DNA from: Variovorax sp. V93
Lineage (GTDB): Bacteria > Pseudomonadota > Gammaproteobacteria > Burkholderiales > Burkholderiaceae_C
NCBI RefSeq assembly: GCF_041154485.1
Contig: NZ_AP028669.1
Span: 4,815,001-4,879,000, forward strand
Direction of reading: 5' to 3'
Length of the DNA: 64,000 bases
The notes under the pieces are model-generated. The model saw only the letters and a program-made list of their open reading frames with translations. It was not told the origin of the DNA and did not search any database. The first letter of the stretch is position 1; every line of letters starts with the position of its first letter. Below are positions 51,949-59,340 of this stretch, piece by piece. Both the position numbers and the translations under genes were made by a program.

Positions 51949-52857
51949 ATGAGCAGCATCAACCCCCGAACCTACGAATCCACACCCGCCCAGACGGTGG
52001 CCTTCCTGGGCCTTGGCGTCATGGGCGGCCCGATGGCCGGGCACCTGGCCAAGGCCGGCCACAAGGTCACGGTCTACAACCGCACACCGGCCAAGGCCGA
52101 GGCCTGGGTCGCCGAATTCGGCGCGCCCGGCCGCCATGCCGCCACCCCGCGCGAAGCGGCCGCGGGCGCCGACATTGTCTTCAGCTGCGTGGGCAACGAC
52201 GACGACCTGCGCGCCGTGGTGCTGGGCCCGAACGGCGCCTTCGCAGGCATGAAGAAGGGCAGCGTGCTCGTCGACCACACCACCGCTTCGGCCGACGTGG
52301 CGCGCGAGCTGTCGAATGCGGCGGCGGCCGCCGGACTGCAGTTCATCGACGCGCCGGTGTCCGGCGGCCAGGCCGGCGCGCAGAACGGCGCGCTCACCGT
52401 GATGTGCGGCGGCGACAAGGCGAGCTTCGAACGTGTCAAGCCGGTGATGGGCGCCTTTGCGCGCGCCGTCACGCTGCTGGGCGCGAGCGGCGCCGGCCAG
52501 CTGGCAAAAATGGTGAACCAGATCGCCATCGCGGGCCTGGTGCAGGGCCTCTCCGAAGCCATTGCCTTCGGCCAGCGCGCCGGCCTCGACATGAAGCTGG
52601 TGCTCGAGGTGATCGGCAAGGGCGCCGCCCAGAGCTGGCAGATGGACAACCGCGGCAAGACCATGATCGACGGCAAGTTCGACTACGGCTTTGCCGTCGA
52701 CTGGATGCGCAAGGACCTGGGCCTGGTGCTCGACGAGGCCAAGCGCAACGGCGCGCGCCTGCCCGTGACGGCGCTGGTCGACCAGTTCTATGCCGATGTG
52801 CAGCAGGCCGGCGGACGGCGCTGGGACACGTCGAGCCTGATCATCCGGCTCAAGTAA
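51949..52857 (+). CDS. NAD(P)-dependent beta-hydroxyacid dehydrogenase (HIBADH family)
   Basis: A 302-residue dehydrogenase of the 3-hydroxyisobutyrate / tartronate semialdehyde reductase family. The cofactor motif FLGLGVMGGPMAGHL is at residues about 19-33, the substrate motif DAPVSGGQAGA at about 130, and the catalytic Lys lies in GQLAKMVNQI, with GKGAAQSW and DWMRKDLGL further on. The substrate may be 3-hydroxyisobutyrate, glyoxylate or succinic semialdehyde. It is a single-gene unit closed by a strong terminator. Confidence 0.93.
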   Translation: MSSINPRTYESTPAQTVAFLGLGVMGGPMAGHLAKAGHKVTVYNRTPAKAEAWVAEFGAPGRHAATPREAAAGADIVFSCVGNDDDLRAVVLGPNGAFAGMKKGSVLVDHTTASADVARELSNAAAAAGLQFIDAPVSGGQAGAQNGALTVMCGGDKASFERVKPVMGAFARAVTLLGASGAGQLAKMVNQIAIAGLVQGLSEAIAFGQRAGLDMKLVLEVIGKGAAQSWQMDNRGKTMIDGKFDYGFAVDWMRKDLGLVLDEAKRNGARLPVTALVDQFYADVQQAGGRRWDTSSLIIRLK

Positions 52858-52865
52858 AAAAAGAA

Positions 52866-52895
52866 AAAGCCCGCGCAAGCGGGCTTTGTTTTTTT
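52866..52895. terminator. Intrinsic terminator after the HIBADH-family gene
   Basis: AAAGCCCGC (52866-52874), loop GCAA, GCGGGCTTT (52879-52887), then G and a run of T to 52895. The A-run on the left makes it usable from the dolP-like side as well. Confidence 0.92.
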
Positions 52896-52906
52896 GCCGT
52901 AGCGGA

Positions 52907-53674
52907 TCAGCGCACCGGCGTGGTCGTCGCGCCGCCGGGCTGGGCCGGCGGCAGCGGCTCCATCGGCGGCAGCGGCACGCGCGACGATGAAGAAGATCCG
53001 GGCGCCGAAGACGGTGCCGGCGGCGGCGATCCGGTACCGCCGCGCTGCGCCTGCTGCGCCTGGCTGGCCAGCTCGGCCTCGCTCACCACCTCGACCACGC
53101 GCACCACCTTCTGCACGCCCGAGATGCCGCGTGCGATTTCGGTCGCGCGGTCGGTCTCGCGGCGCGTCGCGATGCCCATCAGGTAGACCACGCCGCGCTC
53201 GGTCACCACCTTGAACGAATTGGCGAAGATGTCCTTGGCATCGAGCAGCGAGGCCTTGACCTTGCCGCTGATGAACAGGTCGTTGGAGCGTTCCTGGAAA
53301 GTGCTGGACTGGCCGACGGTGAGCTCGTTGACCACCGAGCGCACGTTGTCCACGCGCTGCACCACGTCCTCGACGCGGCGGCGGTCGGCATCGCTGCCCA
53401 CGGCGCCGGTCAGCAGCACCTGGCGGTTGTAGCTGGTGACGCTCACGTACATGTTGTCGTTGGCGATCTCGCGCACGCGGGCGGCCGCGCGCAGCTCGAT
53501 GCCCTGGTCGTCGAGCTGGGCGCCGGAGCTGCGGCGGTCGGTCGCCACCATGCCCACGCCCACCGCCGCGGCCCCTCCGACCACGAGCGGCACGCAGGCC
53601 GAAAGCCCGGCAACCAGAACGGTTCCCGAGGCAAGTGCAATGGCGAAGCGCTGGAACGGTGTCGTTGTCGTCAT
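52907..53674 (-). CDS. BON-domain lipoprotein, DolP/YraP-like
   Basis: A 255-residue lipoprotein with lipobox GLSAC (Cys about residue 27) and two BON domains (about residues 60-120 and 135-200; VLLTGAVGSDADRRRVE and VVYLMGIATRRETDRATEIAR), then a Ser/Pro-rich tail. DolP binds anionic phospholipid at the outer membrane and supports envelope integrity. It follows the SIS-domain gene with ATGA overlap, in the same order as diaA-dolP in Escherichia coli. The tail of about 50 residues is extra compared with the enteric protein. Confidence 0.9.
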   Translation of the reverse strand: MTTTTPFQRFAIALASGTVLVAGLSACVPLVVGGAAAVGVGMVATDRRSSGAQLDDQGIELRAAARVREIANDNMYVSVTSYNRQVLLTGAVGSDADRRRVEDVVQRVDNVRSVVNELTVGQSSTFQERSNDLFISGKVKASLLDAKDIFANSFKVVTERGVVYLMGIATRRETDRATEIARGISGVQKVVRVVEVVSEAELASQAQQAQRGGTGSPPPAPSSAPGSSSSSRVPLPPMEPLPPAQPGGATTTPVR

Positions 53675-54315
53675 GTGGAAGCTTCCTGTTCTCCGAGTAG
53701 CTGGGCATCCACGCCGTCGCACAGGCAATGCAGTGCGAGCAGGTGGACTTCGTGGATACGCGCCGCACGTTCGTGCGACACGCCGATCTGAACATCCGTT
53801 TCGCGCAGCGCGCGGCCGATGGCGCCGCCGGTGCCGCTGCTGCCCGCGCCGGGCGATGCCGGCTGGCCGGCACTGGCGTTGCCCAGCAGCGCGACCACCG
53901 TCATGTCGCGCTCGTGCGCGGCCAGCACCGCGGCCAGCACGGCCGCCGACTGCCCGCTGGCGCTAAGCGCCAGCAGCACGTCGCCGGCCTGGCCGAGCGC
54001 GCGCACCTGGCGGGCGAAGCGGTCGGCATCGACGGCGGCGGCGCTGTCGGCCGCCGGGTCGTTGGGGTCGCCGGGCAGCGCGATGGCGCCCAGCTCGGGG
54101 CGCTCGCGCTCGAAGCGGCCGACGAAGTGCGCCGCGAACTGCGCCGCCAGCAGGCCCGAGACGCCCGCACCGCAGGCCAGCACCTTGCCGCCGCTGGTCA
54201 CGCACGCAAGGATCGCCTGCATGGCCTGCGAAATGGGTTTGCTGAGGATGGGGCCGGCCTGGTACTTGAGGTCGGCGCTGTCGATGAAGTGTTGCTGAAT
54301 CCGTTGCTCGAGCAT
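53671..54315 (-). CDS. SIS-domain protein, DiaA/GmhA family
   Basis: A 214-residue SIS-fold protein. GKVLACGAGVSGLLAAQFAAH and LLALSASGQSAAVLAA are the sugar-phosphate loops, and the C terminus HLLALHCLCDGVD is family-typical. Neighbours yraN and the dolP-like gene match the Escherichia coli yraN-diaA-yraP order, which favours DiaA (a DnaA-binding initiation factor) over sedoheptulose-7-phosphate isomerase GmhA. An insertion ASAGQPASPGAGSSGTGGA near residue 160 is Gly/Ser-rich and unusual. The first loop reads GAGVSG where the enzymes normally have GNGGSA, which argues against isomerase activity. Confidence 0.85.
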   Translation of the reverse strand: MLEQRIQQHFIDSADLKYQAGPILSKPISQAMQAILACVTSGGKVLACGAGVSGLLAAQFAAHFVGRFERERPELGAIALPGDPNDPAADSAAAVDADRFARQVRALGQAGDVLLALSASGQSAAVLAAVLAAHERDMTVVALLGNASAGQPASPGAGSSGTGGAIGRALRETDVQIGVSHERAARIHEVHLLALHCLCDGVDAQLLGEQEAST

Positions 54316-54390
54316 GGGGCGCGATGATACCGGGGGGCGTTGAAACAAGACGTTTGCGTTCGATGTGGGAGTGGAGCGCGCGGCGCGGCT

Positions 54391-54762
54391 TCAGTTCCCG
54401 CCCGCGTCGAACGCGCCCTGCAGCCAGGTGATGCGCTCCTCGACCAGCACCACGTCGAAACGGCACGGCGGCAGCGTGCGCAGGCCGTTCAGGTAGTGGC
54501 GCGCCGCGAACACGATGCGCCGCTGCTTGAGACCCGTGATGCTGCCGCCGGCGCCGCCGTGCGTGCCCGTGCTGCGCTGGCGCACTTCCACGAACACCAG
54601 CGTGGCGTCGCGCGGATCGCGCATGATCAGGTCGATCTCGCCGCCGCCGCGCCCGGGCGTTCGATAATTGCGCGCTACCAGCGCCAGGCCGGCGCATTGG
54701 AGGTGGTCGAGCGCGGCGTCTTCCGCCGCATCGCCGCGATGCTTGGTCGTGATGGTCTTCAT
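54391..54762 (-). CDS. yraN: YraN family (UPF0102) putative endonuclease-fold protein
   Basis: A 123-residue protein of the UPF0102 family, predicted to have a Holliday-junction-resolvase-like fold. The start KHRGDAAEDAALDHLQCAGL, the core GGGEIDLIMRD and FVEVRQRS, and GLKQRRIVFAARHYL are all conserved. The E-x-D and E-V-R residues match the nuclease-type site (D-ExK variant). Activity is unproven in bacteria. It is divergent from rsmI with a 44-base gap, as in many proteobacteria. Confidence 0.93.
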   Translation of the reverse strand: MKTITTKHRGDAAEDAALDHLQCAGLALVARNYRTPGRGGGEIDLIMRDPRDATLVFVEVRQRSTGTHGGAGGSITGLKQRRIVFAARHYLNGLRTLPPCRFDVVLVEERITWLQGAFDAGGN

Positions 54763-54806
54763 GCTGGCTCCCTGCCGGCTTCTTTTTGTTCCTACGGAGA
54801 AACCCC

Positions 54807-55754
54807 TTGGCTTCACTAGTACCCGCTGCCTTCGGCGCCGCCCTCGCAGCCGCGCGCGACGCCGCGGGTGGGCAGCATTATCCGCAGGGTACGCTGTATG
54901 TGGTGGCCACACCCATCGGCAACCTGGCCGACATCACGCTGCGCGCGCTGCACGTGCTGCAGCTGGTCGACGCCGTCGCCTGCGAGGACACGCGCCACAC
55001 GCAGAGCCTGCTGCGCGCCTACGGCATCGACCGGCCGAATGCCCAGCTGCTGGCCGTGCACCAGCACAACGAGGCCGAGGCCGCGCAGGCCGTGGCCGCG
55101 CGGCTCGCGCAGGGCGAGCGCATCGCCTACGTGAGCGACGCCGGCACGCCGGGCGTGAGCGACCCGGGCGCGCGGCTGGTCGCGGCCGTGCGCGCCGCCG
55201 GCCTGCGCGTGCTGCCGCTGCCGGGGGCGAGCAGCGTCACCACGCTGGTCGGCGCCGCCGGCCTCGTCGCGGCGGGCGACGAGAGCAGCGCCTTCGTGTT
55301 CGCGGGCTTCCTGCCGACCAAGGCCGGCGAGCGCGACGCGGCCGTGCAGGCGCTCGCGCAGGAGCGACGCGCGGTGGTGCTGCTGGAAGCGCCGCACCGC
55401 ATCGAGGCCGTGGCGCGCGCACTTGCGACGCTGGGCGAGCGCCGCCTCACCGTCGGCCGCGAGCTCACCAAGCAGTTCGAGGAGATCGCGACCGTCGCCG
55501 CCGCCGGGCTGCCGGCCTGGTTCGCGGCCGGCCGCGACCGCACGCGCGGCGAATTCGCGCTGGTGCTGCACCCGCTGGCCGCGGCCGCCGACGACGGCAG
55601 CGCCGAAGGCGAACGCGTGCTGCGCCTGCTGCTGGCCGAGCTGCCCGTGAAGACCGCGGTGCGGCTTGCGGCCGAGATCAGCGGCGCACCGCGCAATGCG
55701 CTGTATGACGCGGCGCTGCGCATTCGCAACGGCAACGACGCAGCGGACGAGTAG
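54807..55754 (+). CDS. rsmI: 16S rRNA 2'-O-ribose C1402 methyltransferase RsmI
   Basis: A 315-residue SAM-dependent methyltransferase of the tetrapyrrole-methylase fold that modifies C1402 of 16S rRNA. LYVVATPIGNLADITLRAL, CEDTRHTQSLLRAYGI, YVSDAGTPGVSDPG and LPGASSVTTL are hallmark segments, and FAGFLPTKAGER and EAPHRIEAV follow. I set the start at TTG 54807, preceded by GGAGA at 6 bases; no ATG is available. An upstream TTG (54786) is less likely. It converges with kptA with a 6-base gap. Confidence 0.95.
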   Translation: MASLVPAAFGAALAAARDAAGGQHYPQGTLYVVATPIGNLADITLRALHVLQLVDAVACEDTRHTQSLLRAYGIDRPNAQLLAVHQHNEAEAAQAVAARLAQGERIAYVSDAGTPGVSDPGARLVAAVRAAGLRVLPLPGASSVTTLVGAAGLVAAGDESSAFVFAGFLPTKAGERDAAVQALAQERRAVVLLEAPHRIEAVARALATLGERRLTVGRELTKQFEEIATVAAAGLPAWFAAGRDRTRGEFALVLHPLAAAADDGSAEGERVLRLLLAELPVKTAVRLAAEISGAPRNALYDAALRIRNGNDAADE

Positions 55755-55760
55755 CAGCTC

Positions 55761-56303
55761 CTACCTCGATTCGGACAGGAACTCCGGCGGTACGGTTTCA
55801 GTCAGCCAAACCCCGTTCTCGGCGCGATGAAAGGCATGGCCGAGCGCATGCATTCGGCCTGAATCGACCCGCAGCACGTGCGCCTTGCCATGCCGGCTTC
55901 CCACCTGAAATGCTGTAGCTTCGTCGGCGGAAAGATGAACATGTTGCCGCGAGCCGGGTACGAGACCTTGCTCACGAATGACGGCAAGAAAGCGCGTGGC
56001 CGTTCCATGAAAAAGTTGCGCTGGAGGAACCAGGACATCGAAGCTGCGACTGACCTGGGGCGTGGAATGGCCTTGCAGGGCCCGAATGCGTTGCCCGTCG
56101 TCCGAAAGCTCGTAGCGTTTCTTCGCGCCCGAAGTCGCTGCTTGCATAACCTCTGGTCGAGTCAGATCGCGACCGGCGGTCGTTGAGCCCGTGACCAGCG
56201 CATCAATGTCGGCCCACCCCTCCGCGTCGAGTCGCAGGCCAATGGACTCCGGAGCGTGCCGCAGCACGTAGGCGATGAATTTGCTGACGTCTTCTGGAGT
56301 CAT
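55761..56303 (-). CDS. kptA: RNA 2'-phosphotransferase (KptA/Tpt1)
   Basis: A 180-residue enzyme that moves an internal RNA 2'-phosphate to NAD+, giving ADP-ribose 1''-2''-cyclic phosphate and nicotinamide. In eukaryotes this completes tRNA splicing; bacteria have no such splicing and the role there is unknown. The conserved Arg15-His16 (YVLRHAPESIGL), the RIRALQGHS block (Arg72, Arg74, 77-80) and LFHGTATRF (His99-Gly100-Thr101) are present with HVHLS, so the active site looks intact. The start overlaps the LysR stop (ATGA), so the two genes form an operon. GC is lower than in flanking genes, suggesting transfer. Confidence 0.94.
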   Translation of the reverse strand: MTPEDVSKFIAYVLRHAPESIGLRLDAEGWADIDALVTGSTTAGRDLTRPEVMQAATSGAKKRYELSDDGQRIRALQGHSTPQVSRSFDVLVPPAQLFHGTATRFLAVIREQGLVPGSRQHVHLSADEATAFQVGSRHGKAHVLRVDSGRMHALGHAFHRAENGVWLTETVPPEFLSESR

Positions 56304-57217
56304 GCTGTTCTTTCAGTCGAGCGAAGGGTCGTCTGCCAACGGTCGCCCTCGGCGAGCAACGCATCCATCAATTTCTGCATGTCCGCAGTCAGCGGCCGGT
56401 CGCCTGAATGAAACACTTGGTATTCGAGCGGCGGGTAACCATTCAATGGAATGGCGACCAACCCCTTGGGAATGCGGCAGCAAGCATTCACAACCGTTAC
56501 ACCGAAACCCAACTGGGCAAAGCGCAACATCAATTCCCAGCCATTGGCTTCCAGCACCGGCTGCCAAGGCACTGCCTCGGCCTGCAGAAGCCGGCCAAGA
56601 AGCTCGCGATGAGGCTTGCCTGCCGGCGGAACGATGAGCGGCGCATCCTTGAGATCTCGCAGTCGTACTGTTTTACGCGAGGCGAGGGCATGTGTACGAG
56701 GCACGACCAATACCTGTCCAACCGTAGTCAATCGGGCCGCTTTCAGATCCGCAGGAACCGTACCGAGCGGCGCAATGCCCAGTTGCGCCTGTCCAGCCCG
56801 CACTGCCCGAATTGACTCATCGCGATTGTGCGTAAGCAATTGCAGATGCAAAGACGCGCCAACTCTGGAGAACTGTGACAGGGCTTTGCCCAGCAGGTAG
56901 AGATAGGCCCCTTCGCCCGCTGTCAGCGTGATGGTGGGTTTGTCATGCCCCACCTGCAATCCTTTCACGAAGCGGCGATTCAGCATCAGCAACTCCCGTG
57001 CGTGCCGTGCGACTTGCTCGCCAAGACGTGTGAGTTCAAGGGAACTTCCCACGCGCAGATACAGCTTCGCGTCGAGCTGTTCGGAGAGCTTTCGGACCTT
57101 TGCATGCAGAGCGGGCTGGCTGATGTGCAGCAGGCGAGCCGACTCACTGAAATTCAGCGTGTCGGCAAACACGGCGAACGATTGCAGCGCGTCGAGGTTG
57201 GTGCGAGGAATTTCCAT
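56300..57217 (-). CDS. LysR-family regulator of the kptA island
   Basis: A 305-residue LysR-type regulator. The helix-turn-helix is at about residues 8-66 (LQSFAVFADTLNFSESARLLHISQPALHAKVRKL), followed by the two-lobed effector domain (ITLTAGEGAYLYLLGKAL to the C terminus). It is co-translated with kptA (4-base overlap) and divergent from the HAD-like gene. Its own start codon is one base from a perfect 8-3-8 palindrome that contains a T-N11-A LysR box and its GGAT ribosome-binding site, so autorepression at both DNA and RNA level is possible. Its codon use is less GC-rich than its neighbours. Confidence 0.92.
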   Translation of the reverse strand: MEIPRTNLDALQSFAVFADTLNFSESARLLHISQPALHAKVRKLSEQLDAKLYLRVGSSLELTRLGEQVARHARELLMLNRRFVKGLQVGHDKPTITLTAGEGAYLYLLGKALSQFSRVGASLHLQLLTHNRDESIRAVRAGQAQLGIAPLGTVPADLKAARLTTVGQVLVVPRTHALASRKTVRLRDLKDAPLIVPPAGKPHRELLGRLLQAEAVPWQPVLEANGWELMLRFAQLGFGVTVVNACCRIPKGLVAIPLNGYPPLEYQVFHSGDRPLTADMQKLMDALLAEGDRWQTTLRSTERTA

Positions 57218-57236
57218 CTATCCATTTTATGGATAG
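57218..57236. promoter_or_regulatory. LysR-type box, perfect 8-3-8 palindrome
   Basis: CTATCCAT (57218-57225), TTT, ATGGATAG (57229-57236). Its core TCCATTTTATGGA is T-N11-A with dyad symmetry, the LysR consensus. The arm next to the lysR start carries the GGAT ribosome-binding site. The rest of the 93-base region to 57310 is strikingly AT-rich (a hand count of 57241-57300 gives 33% GC) and should hold the divergent promoters. Confidence 0.75.
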
Positions 57237-57310
57237 CGCTTCCAATATCAGTAGTTCCTGTCGATTCATTTCGTTTTTACGATTCATCTGATTTCAAACA
57301 GGAACAAGAA

Positions 57311-57811
57311 ATGAAAAACACAGACAACCATCTTCCCCGCCTTGGCATCGACATAGGACGCGTGTTGATCGCCGCCGAAGGCCCGGGCGGCGCCGATACC
57401 TCATTCATCGGTGGCTCGTTGGATGACGCACTGAGCACGCCGCCTTACGAAGGCATGTTCGATGCGGTCGCACCACTGGTCGAAAAGTTCGAGGGACGAG
57501 TCTGGCTGGTTTCGAAATGCGGACCAAGTGTGCAGGCCAAGAGTCGTGCGTGGCTGTTGCATCATCGCTTTTTCGAGCGAACTGGCATGGCGCCCTCAAA
57601 CCTACGCTTCTGCCTTGAACGACCTCAGAAGGCCGACCATTGCCGCGAGCTCCGCATTACGCACTTCATCGACGATCGAACCGACGTACTTCATCATCTG
57701 AAAGGCATCGTGCCAAACCGATACCTCTTCGGACCTCAGCGCAAACCAGTCATGGACGCAGGGCTTGTCCTCCTGCCGGCATGGAAAGACGCGGCGGCAC
57801 TCGTCAAGTGA
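57311..57811 (+). CDS. HAD-like protein of unknown function, kptA neighbour
   Basis: A 166-residue cytosolic protein. HAD-fold motifs can be traced: motif I LGIDIGRVLI with Asp14, motif II WLVSKCG with Ser68, motif III Lys107 in PQKADHC, and motif IV HFIDDRTDV with Asp121-Asp122. Motif I has Gly16 where phosphatases have the second Asp, so the usual general acid is absent and phosphatase activity is doubtful. Segments such as SKCGPSVQAKSRAWL and RFFERTG look strongly conserved. AGGAAC precedes the ATG. It is divergent from lysR-kptA and ends 10 bases from the convergent glutathione transferase gene. Function unknown; a link to RNA 2'-phosphate or ADP-ribose metabolism is inference from context. 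Confidence 0.85.
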   Translation: MKNTDNHLPRLGIDIGRVLIAAEGPGGADTSFIGGSLDDALSTPPYEGMFDAVAPLVEKFEGRVWLVSKCGPSVQAKSRAWLLHHRFFERTGMAPSNLRFCLERPQKADHCRELRITHFIDDRTDVLHHLKGIVPNRYLFGPQRKPVMDAGLVLLPAWKDAAALVK

Positions 57812-57821
57812 CGGTTCAACC

Positions 57822-58550
57822 TCAGGCATCCAGCTCCGCATAGCGCCTGAAGATCCCGTCCTCGTTGAACGCGATGCGGCGCGGGCTTTGCAGGTAGTCG
57901 TGCACGCGCTGGCGGCGCTTGACGTTGTCGTGCAGCTTCTCGACCGCCGGCGTGGCGGCCAGCGCGCGGGCCGCGGCTTTCGGGAACGCATAGCGCAGGC
58001 CTTCGACCAGCTGGAACAGCGACAGGTCGGCGTAGGTCAGCACGTCGCCCACGAGGTGCGAAGACCCCGCGGGGTTGCGCCGCAGCACGCGCTCGAACCA
58101 GTTCAGGAACTTGGGAATCCGCTCTTCGCGGAAGGCCCGGGCGCGCTGCACGGCCGCGTCGCGCTGGTCCTCGTAGTAGGCGCCGGTGGAAATCGGATGG
58201 TGCGTGTCGTGCGCCTCCGCCACCACGTCGGCAATGGTGAGCTGCAGCTGGTGCGTCCAGAGGCCGTCGGATTCGCCGACGCCCGCGAGGCCGAGCCGCG
58301 GCCCGAGGTACAGCAGGATGGCCGCGGTCTGCCCCACGACGATGTCGCCATCGATCAGGAACGGCGGCGCGAAGGACGGGCGGACGATGTCCGGGTCGTC
58401 GAGCCGGTCGCCCAGTGCGGACTCGCCGCCGCCTTTCGATTCGGGCAGCCGCGCCACGTCGACATAGTCCGCACCGGCCGCCTCGAGCGCGAGCCGCACG
58501 AATTCCCCGCGGCCCTGGATGGTGGGCCAGTAGTGAAGTTGGTATGTCAT
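57822..58550 (-). CDS. Glutathione S-transferase family protein
   Basis: A 242-residue cytosolic transferase. The thioredoxin-like N-terminal domain (TYQLHYWPTIQGRGEFVRLAL, with cis-Pro in FAPPFLIDGD and GQTAAILLYLG) is followed by the helical C-terminal domain, including DVLTYADLSLFQLVEGL. Tyr3 or Tyr7 is the likely glutathione-activating residue. The layout resembles sigma/mu-like GSTs. Substrate unknown; detoxification is likely. Same strand as the azoreductase gene upstream with a 54-base gap. Confidence 0.92.
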   Translation of the reverse strand: MTYQLHYWPTIQGRGEFVRLALEAAGADYVDVARLPESKGGGESALGDRLDDPDIVRPSFAPPFLIDGDIVVGQTAAILLYLGPRLGLAGVGESDGLWTHQLQLTIADVVAEAHDTHHPISTGAYYEDQRDAAVQRARAFREERIPKFLNWFERVLRRNPAGSSHLVGDVLTYADLSLFQLVEGLRYAFPKAAARALAATPAVEKLHDNVKRRQRVHDYLQSPRRIAFNEDGIFRRYAELDA

Positions 58551-58604
58551 GCGGCCATGGTGTCAGGCTCCGCATGCCCCTGCAACCGCCCCGCTCTTAG
58601 GCCC

Positions 58605-59237
58605 TCAGAGCCCCTCGGCGAGCTCCACCGCGCGGCGCTTCGCGCCGGCCCTTGCGCCGGCATCCACCTCCGGGCCCATCAGCGTCTTCTCGACCACCAC
58701 CGAGCGCACCTCCTGCACGCCGATGAAGCGCAGCCAGGTCTCGATGTAGGGCAGCTGGAAGTCGAGCGCGTGCGCGGAGCCGTCCTTTCCCAGCGGGTAG
58801 TCCAGCCCCCTTGCGCACACCACTGTCGCTCGCCGGGTCTGCAGCATGCCGGACAGCCCCGAGGCGTCGAAGCGGAACAGCACGTCCTTGTGCGACACCA
58901 CGTCGATCAGGTGCTTCAGCTTGTAGGGAATACCAAAGTTCCACAGCGGCATCGCCAGCACGATGTGGTCCGCCGCGTGGAAGGGCGCGGCAATGCGCCG
59001 CACCTCGTCCCAGGCCGTCTGCTGGGCGGCGGTGAGCGGCACGCCGTTGATGCCGGCGTACTTGGCGTCGAGCATGTCCTGCGACAGCTCGGGGAGCGCC
59101 ATCGTCCAGGGGTTCAGGGTGGTGACGCGGCACGCAGGGTGGACCCGCTTCACTTCGTCGATGAAGGCACCGGCCACTTCGATGCTGGCGGAGCGCGTGG
59201 TCCTTGGCGAGGTCTCGATGTACAGGAGTTCTTTCAT
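58605..59237 (-). CDS. azoR: FMN-dependent NADH-azoreductase/quinone reductase
   Basis: A 210-residue flavodoxin-fold enzyme using NADH to reduce quinones and azo compounds by two electrons. The N terminus KELLYIETSPRTTRSAS binds FMN phosphate, and MPLWNFGIPYKLKHLIDVV is the signature flavin segment. Two ATG codons are in frame; I chose 59237 because the family begins MKxLLYI, with 59246 as alternative. It is divergent from a LysR gene, the usual regulatory pairing for azoR/mdaB-type genes. Confidence 0.93.
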   Translation of the reverse strand: MKELLYIETSPRTTRSASIEVAGAFIDEVKRVHPACRVTTLNPWTMALPELSQDMLDAKYAGINGVPLTAAQQTAWDEVRRIAAPFHAADHIVLAMPLWNFGIPYKLKHLIDVVSHKDVLFRFDASGLSGMLQTRRATVVCARGLDYPLGKDGSAHALDFQLPYIETWLRFIGVQEVRSVVVEKTLMGPEVDAGARAGAKRRAVELAEGL

Positions 59238-59315
59238 GGCGTGCATGGTGAGTGGTTCAGAAGGCCAAGGCTAGGCACCACGGACCCTGCACACAAGCAA
59301 CATAATTTGCAGCTA

Positions 59316-59336
59316 TTCAGAACTAATCTCACTGAA
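59316..59336. promoter_or_regulatory. TTCAG-N11-CTGAA dyad upstream of lysR/azoR
   Basis: TTCAG (59316-59320) and CTGAA (59332-59336) lie 4 bases before the LysR start at 59341. LysR proteins bind dyads with an 11-base interior, so this is a candidate autoregulatory site in the 103-base divergent region. Confidence 0.4.
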
Positions 59337-59340
59337 ACCC

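Noticed and set aside
55755..57821. Insertion-sequence or integrase-mediated origin of the kptA island
   Set aside because: No transposase, integrase, tRNA or flanking direct repeat is visible; only composition points to transfer.
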